A stretch of DNA of 64,000 nucleotides from contig BSBM01000050.1 of the NCBI GenBank assembly GCA_027924585.1, positions 4,402,001 to 4,466,000 of the forward strand, given 5' to 3'. The notes below the pieces were generated by a model that saw only the letters and a program-made list of their open reading frames with translations, was not told the DNA's origin and ran no database searches. A program made the position numbers and the translations under genes. Shown here piece after piece: positions 55,921 to 64,000 of this stretch. Position 1 is the first letter of the stretch. Each line of letters starts with the position of its first letter. The stretch comes from Larix kaempferi. Taxonomy: Eukaryota > Streptophyta > Pinopsida > Pinales > Pinaceae.

Positions 55921-57238
55921 GCTGACCTTATACATGATTGTGTAGAGGTCTATATGGATGATTTCACGGTTTATGGTAATACCTTCCAAAAGGCCCTTGA
56001 CAACCTCGAGGAAGTTCTTATTCGATGTTAGGATACAAACTTAGCCCTTAGCCATGAAAAATGCAAGATGTTATTAACCAAGGGCATAGTTCTAGGACAT
56101 CATGTCTCTCTTCAAGGTATTAAGGTGGATCCTGCCAAGATAGAAATAATTGTCAATCTTCCTCCTCCAAAGACTCCGAAGGAAGTTAGAAGATTTCTTG
56201 GCCATGCAGGTTATTATAGGAGGTTTATAGAAAATTTTACTAAGATAGCTGCACCTATGTTCAAACTACTAATGAAGGACACAGAATTTCAATGGACTGA
56301 ACCTTGTCAACAAGCTTTCAAAATTTTAAAATCAAAGTTATCAGTAGCACCAGTACTTAGGGGCCCTAATTGGTCCCTTCCTTTTCATTTCTCTACTGAT
56401 GCATCTGACATAGCTATAGGGGAAGTCTTAGGTCAAAAAGAGGAAAAGTTATCTTATGCCATTTATTTCGCCAGTAAAAATTAGACTCCTACAAAATCAA
56501 AATACACTGTTACTGAAAAAACGTTCCTCGCAGTAGTCTATTCCATCAATAAGTTTCGTCATTATATCACAGGATATGAAATTTTCATACATACTGATCA
56601 TTCTGCTATCATATTTTTGATGAATAAACCAGTCACCAATGGTAGGGTGACTTGGTGGCTTCTTCTATTACAGGAGTTTAATATTACCATTGTTGACCGT
56701 CTTGGTCGAGAGAATGTAGTAGCAGACTTTCTTTCCCGTATTCAAATTCACAATGATGATAGTATTGTTGATGATAGCTTCCCATATGAAAATTTATTCG
56801 CTGTATCTATTCAAACCCCATAGTTCGCAAACATAGCCAATTATTTGGCAACTGGAAAGATACCAAACCATCTCTCTCCACCCGAAAAACGTAGAATCAT
56901 AGTTCAAAGCTCTAACTATTCTTGGGTGGATAACGATCTTTTTCGTAATGGTCCTGACCTTATTTTTAGAAGATGTGTATGAGAGGATGAGATGGCAGAG
57001 ATTCTTCATGCATGTCATGATGGACCTTGTGGTGGACACTTTTCTGATAAAAGAACAACATATAAGGTTTTACATTCTTGATATTATTGGCTAAGAATAT
57101 TCAAGGATGCTGCCAAATATGCCAAGGGATGCAATAGTTTCCAAAGAATGGGTAGACCTACGCCATCTGATGAGATTCCTTTGCAACCTCAAGTTATGAT
57201 TGAGCCTTTTGAAAAATGGGCTCTAGATTTTGTTGGAC
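55921..57238 (+). pseudogene. Gypsy RT part 2 and RNase H
   Basis: Begins ADLIHDCVEVYMDDFTVYGN: the YMDD catalytic motif sits about 11 residues after the Copia B insertion point. RT thumb and connection: [20 protein letters not shown]. RNase [19 protein letters not shown] (about 56386) and FLAVVYSINKFRHYITG. Stops at about 56029, 56482, 56821 and 56980, plus the TGA near 57079, are mostly explicable as C-to-T or G-to-A changes (such as TGG to TAG, CGA to TGA). Confidence 0.9.
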
Positions 57239-58104
57239 CAATTTCCCCTATGTCTCGTTAGAAAAAGTACATTCTAGTCTGTACAGATTATGTCACTAAG
57301 TGGGTAGAGGCCAAAGCTTTATTCCGAGCCACAGAGAAATCAGTGGTAGAGTTTATGTATGAAGAGATATTTACCCGATTTGGTGTACCTAAGGAAATTG
57401 TAACTGATCAAGGATCTCAATTCACTTCCAAGTTAATGAAAGAACTTACTAATAAATATGGTATTAGACATTGCAAATATTCACCATATCATCCTCAGGC
57501 AAACGTTCAAGTAGAAAGCACAAACAAGGTATTAGAAGCTATCATGACCAAGACCATTCAGTTACACCATAAGGACTGGGCAGATAGGCTCCCAGAAGCC
57601 TTGTGGGCTTATAGAATAACTTGGAGAAACACCACTAGCCACACACCTTATGAACTTGTTTATGGAAAACAGGTTCTCCTACCCATTGAATTTCAAGTTA
57701 AGAAATTTCGTATGGCTGCTCAGCTAAGAATGGATTTAGAAGAAGCACAGAAACAACGAATCCTACAAATAAATGAATTAGACGAGATTAGACAGGATGC
57801 TATCCAACGGACAATCTTAATACAGAATCAACGTAAAAAATGGCATGACAGATACATTAAACAAAAGCAATTTAAAAAAAGAGACTGGGAATTACTTTTC
57901 GATTCGAGATATAAAAATTTTAAAGGTAAATTGACTACTCGCTGGATGGGTCCTTATGAAATTGTTACATCTTTCGATAATGGATCCGTTAGAATTAAAA
58001 CAATTGATGTTTCTCAAACTTCCTTTGTTGTAAATGGCCATAGAATTAGATTGTATCACCAACCTATATCTAAACAAGAATTTGTAAAGAATGCCTTACA
58101 ATAG
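56980..58104 (+). pseudogene. Gypsy integrase
   Basis: Zinc-binding region EILHACHDGPCGGHF ... CNSFQRMGR: the expected second cysteine of CxxC is phenylalanine (TTC). The catalytic D,D,E triad is visible: LVCTDYVTKW (about 57277), VTDQGSQFTS (about 57400) and ANVQVESTNK (about 57503). The 253-codon open part runs from 57343 to 58104. The C-terminus (LLFDSRYKNFKGKL ... WMGPYEIV ... VVNGHRIRLY) matches the Athila/Tat style and lacks a chromodomain. Stops at about 57079 (TGA) and 57259 (TAG). Confidence 0.9.
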
Positions 58105-60643
58105 TAGGAGATGGAACTGGTAGAAGAGGAAATCATTCCTCCTCCTCTTAGTCCCTGAAATTTCTAAAGGATTGTCTTTATTTGTACATATGTGAATATA
58201 TTGTGTTTTTGTTTTAATTATAATAATGAAGAGTTGTTTCTGACAAGCTAATTGTATCTATACAAGGAATTTCATTGTATGATCAGCTTATGAAAAATTT
58301 TCCATTAAAAACAGGAAAACGTTTCTCCCTTTTTAGATTTCTTGTGACTTTTTTGTACATATGTTTTGTTTTGAATAAATAAAAATAATCTAACAACAGT
58401 TTTGCAACTTAATTACAAGGACCTTATCCACTCATGCAATATTATTGAAAGGGAATCACTTAAAATAAATTTTTTACCCTAATCCCTTTTTTTTCTTCTT
58501 CAATTATTGTTGAAATTGACATTTTTAGGAAAACAAAAAGTGTTCTTTATATTATCTTGCAACCATTTCATTCATGATTTTGAATATGGTATTTGATTCA
58601 GGCATGCACATTTCTGATTATCTTTTAGAACTATTGCTTAAAAGACCTATCTTAATTGCTATTATCTTAGCAAAAAAGTATACTATCTTACACCTATGGA
58701 TCATTGGCTTATCCTAGACTCATTATCAAAACTTGTCTCTTAAAGCATCTTTTAAAGGTAACTTAGAAGTGAATGTTATTTTCATTCTTGTGGGGAACAT
58801 TACTGAATTTTTATGAAGAATATTGATATAGATCAAAGAACAACTTTAGGTTATTATCTTTTGACATGATCTTTAACTTTGGCTATTATAAGTAAAAGTT
58901 ACTCCTAAAGGTTCGTTCTAATATTTCGAATTATGTGTTTAGAAGGCTTAGCACACTCTAGTTCCAACCAAATTACTTAACTATATATATATATATCATT
59001 ATACGACGCAAACCCGCTGGGGTACTGAACAGGCCTACTGGCAGCGGGTCCATGCTAAGTAAAATCTGAAACAAGGAAGCTAGGTAAATGCAAGTAAACC
59101 CGCCAGGGTACTGAATAGGCTCGCTGGAAGTGGGACTATGCTTGCATGGCACCAAGATAAACTCGTCGAGTTACTGAACATGCCTGTTAGTAGCAGGTCA
59201 ATATCGGGTAAAAGAGATCGGTTAATGCATTACTATGCACATGATTCATATATAAGAAACCTGAGTATACAAACACATGTTTTGGCCAATCATCTATACT
59301 ATCATTAGAGAATAACTGTAAGTTGAACTTGGACCTTGTCATCTAATTCAAACATTATCTAGGATGTTATTATCCTAGAAATGGGACCCATAATTATTAA
59401 AATCTCACAAGCTTTACGGTACACCTTATCTATATCTTGGGATGACAAGAAATCTTTTGAGTCATGGATGGCTAGTTTTCCTGTGGCATCTTTCATATCA
59501 AATTATATTATCATTATTCATATGGTTCTTTTAAGCACTGTTCTATTCTTTATGATAAATGTACATCTTTGAATCATCTACATGTTTAGTTATATTTCAT
59601 TTTCTTGAGAAAAGTATTACAACATTCTTTAGCTATTGATAAAATAGTTGAATATCTATTGCTCTTTTTGTTGGCTCGAGGACAAGCCATATCTTTGGTT
59701 TTGGGGAGGATTAGGATTAGAACTGTTTTAAACTATTTTATCTATTTATTTTTATTAAAGAATTTTTTTTATTTATCTCTAAAAGTGATAGATGGTTGCA
59801 GGTGAATGCAAAAGCAGAAGACGAATTGTTTTAATTAAAGACAAACAAAAAGGGGACATGACTTGAAAAGTTTCAAAAAGCAAAGTTTATAGCATTTTTT
59901 GTGCACTAATAGCCTTAAAAATTCTTTGCAAAAATCAGTTCTAGTTGGCTTCAACAATAAAATTTTGTATGACAAAAGTCTATATGAAAGGCTGAATGAT
60001 GGATCGAATGCCAATCCAAATGAAGTGACGAATGCAGCAAATAAGCAACTTTTTTTTGAATAACAGTGCTGAAGAAATTTTAGCTTATATATTTCAAATA
60101 GCATGCTAGAGATTTTTGAAAATTCTAACTAACCAATGATGATATAGATCAATTAAACATCAAATCCCGCACTTGTTTTTATTTTTGTATTCATCTCATC
60201 TTGTTAAATGAACGAATCTTGTGTCATTTTGAATCATTGTATGACCACTATGGCCTTACCTATCGTATAGATTGATAGCGTATGGACTGGATCCTTGTGA
60301 TCTTCCACGTGTAGAATATCCCATTACGTGAATTTCGTTCAAACTGTCCAAAGCTTGGCTTTGGACATGGTTGAATTTTCTATATCAAACATGCATCTAC
60401 CGGATTCACGCACTTCAATATTGGCACTTAACTCAAGATCTTCAAAGTACAAGTGTGATCTTTCAAAACACGATTTACCTATGACTATTCAGCCATCCAA
60501 ACAGACTTCAATTTAACTGATGGCTGTGTAAACTTCTGCTTCATTATGTTCACCCTTCATTTCTCTCTCTGCGAGCTGCGCTCTCTAAAAATTCCTTGTA
60601 TCCCTTGCATTTATCTGTTGTTTTCCCCTGTCCTCTATCAGCG
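58105..60643 (+). other. Gypsy non-coding spacer between pol and accessory ORF
   Basis: About 2.5 kb, AT-rich, with no convincing frame. It contains hairpin-forming repeats at 59010-59210 and ends with a pyrimidine stretch and CAG immediately before the accessory ATG (60627-60643). Long non-coding spacers of this kind are known in Athila/Tat elements. Confidence 0.6.
59010..59210 (+). repeat. Three imperfect hairpin-like repeats
   Basis: TACTGAA recurs at 59023, 59109 and 59172. Each copy starts with a CCCGC- or CTCGT-like arm and ends with a GCGGG-, GTGGG- or GCAGG-like arm. The first has a perfect 7-bp inverted pair, ACCCGCT (59012-59018) and AGCGGGT (59043-59049). GC content is higher than in the surroundings. 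Confidence 0.6.
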
Positions 60644-61470
60644 ATGCCTAACCATTGCAAGCCAGGTAGCTACCAAGATCTTCTTCATATCCCTAAGTTT
60701 AAAAGATGCCGCGAGTTATCCTCTCAAGCAGGTTGGAATCCGTTTCTCCACCACCCTGATGGTCACGACCATGAAATTTTGTTGTTGTTTGCCAAAGGTT
60801 TCGATGGCAAAAAAACCAAGGTTGGCCATCTTGTTTTCTCCGTGACAGAAGAGTCACTACCGTTAGCTACGAAGCCCCCTAGATAAGGTGCCCAATGGCA
60901 CAAGCATTTGTTTCTTCCACGAGAACCTCATCAGTTCGCTCTTAAGCTCGATTTTCAACACATTACTAGAACCAAAGGTTTTCATAGAGAATGGATCAAG
61001 CTAGAGTACTTGGATATTTTGATCATTATCATTCACTTAGTCACCTGCAAGGGTAAGTTCACTATTTTTAAAGCTTTCCACGTTAGATTGTTAGCTCATT
61101 TTGTCAATAATCATACCTTAAATTTCCCATTCTACTTTCTAAAGAGCTTGGAAAGGATGTCGAGTCAAGTTAGAAAGAATGCCATTAACCATTCTAGCAG
61201 CTTATATCACCATTGTCTCATTAAGCTTTTAATCATTCATCAACTAGAGGAGAGAGGTCAGACTTGGGACCATTTTTTTTTGAGATATTAAACCCCCATT
61301 TATCTACTATCAAATCTCCCCCTTCTCAAGAACACCTTCACGAACAAGAAGAACCAAACACTAAACGTGTACGATTTGATGAGATTTCCTTAGATGATAT
61401 GCACTCTGTCCATTCAATACATTCTCCTACTGAACCTAGAGAGACAAATCATGACCAGTCCATTGATTAG
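60644..61470 (+). pseudogene. Gypsy accessory ORF, N-terminal part
   Basis: Starts MPNHCKPGSYQDLLHIPKF. It continues through GWNPFLHHPDGHDHEILLLF, an in-frame stop at about 60884, FLPREPHQFALKLDF, GFHREWIKLEYLDILI, FHVRLLAHFVNNHTLNFPFY, KSLERMSSQV and IIHQLEERGQTWDHF. A lost T in the run near 61272 shifts the frame (the other copy has an intact frame at 27115), after which FEILNPHLSTIKSPPSQEHL continues to a TAG at 61468. The helical, Leu/His-rich block recalls the extra ORFs of plant transposons, but I cannot name a domain. The position after integrase is where Athila elements carry an env-like ORF. Confidence 0.6.
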
Positions 61471-61572
61471 CCTGAAATTCAGACCATCAGTCAGCCCTCA
61501 TGCTCAAATATTCAGTTGGACGATCATACTTTGGAATCCTCCCTCCTCACACTAGCTAATGCATCCGTTTAG

Positions 61573-61998
61573 ATGAGTGAAGCTTGTGCTGCTAGAAGTC
61601 CTCTTGCATGTAATAAAGACAAAATCTATGAAGAACAAACTATGAATGCTGAGACATCTCCAAAAGAGAAGAGTCCTCAAATGGACTTGGAGCATGGTGG
61701 GGAACAACCTATTTTGAGTCAGCAAAAGTGGGATCAGTTAACCCAAGAGATAGCACAATTAACAGAACAAAGTCAAAGCTATGTGGAGACAATCTCTGAG
61801 CTCCTTGAAGAGAATAAGATGTTGCGTACACAGTTGAAAAGCACTGAATGCTCGGTTAACGCCAAAATAACATCCAATGCTATCCTTAGAGTAAAGTATA
61901 ATTCCTTAAGGAATCATTTCAAGAAGCTCCAGGCCAAGCATGCATCTCCATCATTTGAGTCGAAGACCATTGCTACCATAGCTCGGCCTTCTTCCTAA
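61573..61998 (+). CDS. Gypsy accessory ORF, C-terminal coiled-coil part, copy 2
   Basis: 141 codons, same length and ends as 27422-27847, with a predicted coiled coil in the middle. The codon before its ATG is TAG in both copies, so either the two parts are separate cistrons or the stop arose in a common ancestor. It lacks a signal peptide or membrane segment. Function unknown. Confidence 0.5.
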   Translation: MSEACAARSPLACNKDKIYEEQTMNAETSPKEKSPQMDLEHGGEQPILSQQKWDQLTQEIAQLTEQSQSYVETISELLEENKMLRTQLKSTECSVNAKITSNAILRVKYNSLRNHFKKLQAKHASPSFESKTIATIARPSS

Positions 61999-62038
61999 AT
62001 TACTTTTTGTTTTGCTCAGTGGGACCTAGCATGACTCC

Positions 62039-62050
62039 GGTTTGGGGGAA
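62039..62050 (+). other. Polypurine tract of the Gypsy element
   Basis: GGTTTGGGGGAA, identical to 27888-27899, immediately before TGTTGG. Confidence 0.85.
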
Positions 62051-63999
62051 TGTTGGTATCCAATATTGACACCATTTTTGATCATTTAATTTACTCAAAG
62101 TGGTGTTATTTCTATCGTTTTTCTATAATAAGTTGTTTTCTTAGCCATTCAGCCCATCAAACAGTCTAGGTATGCACAAATTCATTTACCATGCAAATCT
62201 TGTTATATTTTGTATACTATGGTTTATTTATGATTTAAATGATCTTTTTGGGGATAATTAACACTTATGGTTTTTATTGACAGGTTATGATTTGCAAGTT
62301 CTCCATCATTCAACCCATGCGCTACGTGCTCAGCCTAAAACGCTTCCAGCTCATCATTCAGCTCTCCGTTCAGCCTGCGAAATCCGTGGTTGATGCATCT
62401 CAGACCGTTGAATAAAGAGGAGGACACATGGGTTTTGTTTTCCATGTGGCACTGATGGTTAATGAACTATTGTTCCATAAAATTCAACCTTGGGCTTATC
62501 AAGCCTGAAAGCGCACTCTACGTCCACATTAACGCTCCAAGCCCGATTCATTTGCGCATTTAGACCGGAATCACGCACATCTGCTCAACTCTCACTCATG
62601 CCATCATTCTGGAAGGAGTCATCTTGTTCACACTCAATTGGCCAACATAAATCCCACGTCCACACTTAGCATGCTCATGTAACTCCTGTTCCCACATCGA
62701 TGCTCCAGCATATGCTTTTTCTCACAATTTGAGGGAACGAATGCTCAGCTGTTCGAATTGGAAAGGATTGACACCGAGGAGATGGGTAGATGCCCCCTGC
62801 AATGCTATGCAACATTTAATTAGCACTTACAGACATTAAACACCTCTATTATTAGAGTGGTCGACTCTATCGACCCTCTCACCCATTGTAACTTATAAAT
62901 AGTTGCCTCTTTGATTGAGACGAGTTAGCCTTTTGGAGTTCTTTTGAGTCTTTGATTTTTTATCTTTAGTTCTCTGAAATTACGATGGTTTCCAGTATCA
63001 GTCCAAGCGTTTGCAGTCATAGATAGTTTGAAGATAGACTCTGTAATTTTCCTCAATTTAATGGAAGCAACAGCTTGTTGATTTTTTAGTGGTAGTTTTT
63101 TAAGTTGAGCTAGTTCACCCTCCGATTGCTGGAAGGGCCCCTCATCAACTAGAGGTTTTATTTACATTTTCTGCATTTCTTTTCTTGCAATTATCTAGTT
63201 TATTTCTTGTATGTGTAATTAATTCATTTTCCGGTGTGATTATCTTCATCTTTCTGTAAATATTATTCTGTTGTCAATACAATCTCCCTTCTTCTGAGTA
63301 GAATGGTCGACCAATAGTTCAATAATTTGATAATTTGTAGTTTGTTTTTCAGTCCCTCTTTCATCATAGATAGATATTTATTCTAACTTCTTCCATAGTT
63401 AGCATTCATTTCCTTCTTCTCTTCTCTATTAGTTTTTCTTCCTATTTTTCTGTAGGTTAACTCTTCTTTCTTCTATTCCAACCTTCTCCCTTCTTCTATT
63501 CCCAACCTTCTTCCTACTTCTCATAGAATCATTCTTTTCTTTAGGTAATGATTTGCATAGATAACTTCTTAGCCTCCAATCATCTCTCTCTTGCTTCCTC
63601 TGCACTGTAAGATCATTTGCTTAAATCCAGCTGGTGATTAAATCATTCAAAAAATCTTATTTTCCTCACTTTAAACCGTTTTTCTCCATTCGGATTGTCA
63701 TTCGGACTGCCTTTCAGACCGACATTCGGATCGTCATTCGGACTTGTGTGTTTTATGCATTATTTTAGGCATTTTTCCGAATCTAATTTGTTCTGCCTCT
63801 TAATCATCATTCTTCTTATTCCTCCTTAGTAGGTTGAGATGTTATTTAATCTTGTTTTATGTTATTTAGAGTTTTTAATTCACTTGTTATCATTATTTCC
63901 TCCTTTCTTCCTTCTTCTTTATCCTCTTTTCATCTTTCTTCCAAACTTTAGTTCTTTAATCTATTTTGTTACTTGGTTACTGTTTAGAACGTGTGAACG
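62051..63999 (+). repeat. Gypsy 3' LTR, incomplete at window end
   Basis: Collinear with 27900-29606 and then, without any insertion, with 44706 onward. It therefore shows the pre-insertion state of the 5' LTR. About 1950 of an expected ~2810 bp are in the window. TATA box at 62894-62901. Confidence 0.93.
62894..62901 (+). promoter_or_regulatory. TATA box in Gypsy 3' LTR
   Basis: TATAAATAG in the same setting as 28745. Confidence 0.6.
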
Positions 64000-64000
64000 T

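Larger units (their letters stand above)
27900..63999 (+). mobile_element. Athila/Tat-like Ty3/Gypsy retrotransposon, interrupted, 3' LTR cut by window
   Basis: Components: 5' LTR (27900-29606 and 44706-45811), primer site, gag, protease, RT/RNase H, integrase, long 3' region with accessory frame, polypurine tract, 3' LTR from 62051. The RT-before-integrase order gives Gypsy. A tRNA-Asp-type primer site, long LTRs, LLFDSRYK...GPYE and VNGHRI near the integrase end, no chromodomain and an extra 3' frame fit the Athila/Tat group. Copia R, the L1 LINE and Copia B lie inside it. Its own target duplication cannot be read from this window. Confidence 0.9.

Overview
The window is plant nuclear DNA made almost entirely of nested, decaying retrotransposons. 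I recognise no intact host protein-coding gene. The plant assignment rests on the element types: Copia elements primed by initiator tRNA-Met, an Athila/Tat-like Gypsy element with a tRNA-Asp-type primer site and 2.8 kb LTRs, and an L1-type LINE whose ORF1 has a DUF4283-like region and CCHC knuckle and whose ORF2 ends in RNase H. Deep nesting, old LTRs and long AT-rich stretches suggest a very large genome, perhaps a gymnosperm/conifer. That last step is inference.

Left part. Copia element A occupies 197-6967 (+), flanked by the 5-bp duplication TCTAT. From 6968 to about 16.74 kb there is AT-rich sequence with small duplications and no gene I can support. A degenerate LINE ('LINE-X', +) runs from about 16.74 to 22.23 kb. 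It is split by a 5'-truncated minus-strand L1 fragment (17335-18594, with its own ~15-bp duplication) and by an unclassified ~2.1 kb insert (about 19107-21186). A 1.8 kb composite (insert tail plus LINE-X 3' end) is repeated at about 25.3-27.07 kb. Between the copies lies AT-rich DNA with short tandem duplications and a possible tRNA-derived SINE.

Right part. From 27.06 kb to the window end lies Gypsy sequence. First comes a truncated 3' internal piece (27064-27899). Then a complete element follows: 5' LTR (27900-29606 plus 44706-45811), primer site, gag, protease, RT/RNase H, integrase, a long 3' region with an accessory reading frame, and a 3' LTR starting at 62051 and cut by the window edge. 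Three later insertions interrupt it. Copia R (29607-37124, minus strand, duplication TTTTC) lies in the 5' LTR. A full-length L1 LINE (37130-44691, +) landed exactly at the outer border of Copia R. Copia B (49729-55915, +, duplication TCTTT) cuts the Gypsy RT gene just before its YMDD motif.

By rough hand count, LTR pairs differ by about 7% (Gypsy, partial), 4% (Copia B) and 2% (Copia R), which agrees with the nesting order. Copia A and B share the same coding losses and appear to be a gag-less non-autonomous family. Copia R is a related family. All three carry large, family-specific tandem arrays between the pol remnant and the 3' LTR. Nearly all reading frames are broken, many by stops that fit C-to-T decay of methylated DNA. 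The longest open frames left are LINE ORF1 (630 aa), the 873-codon middle part of LINE ORF2, and Gypsy gag (708 aa).
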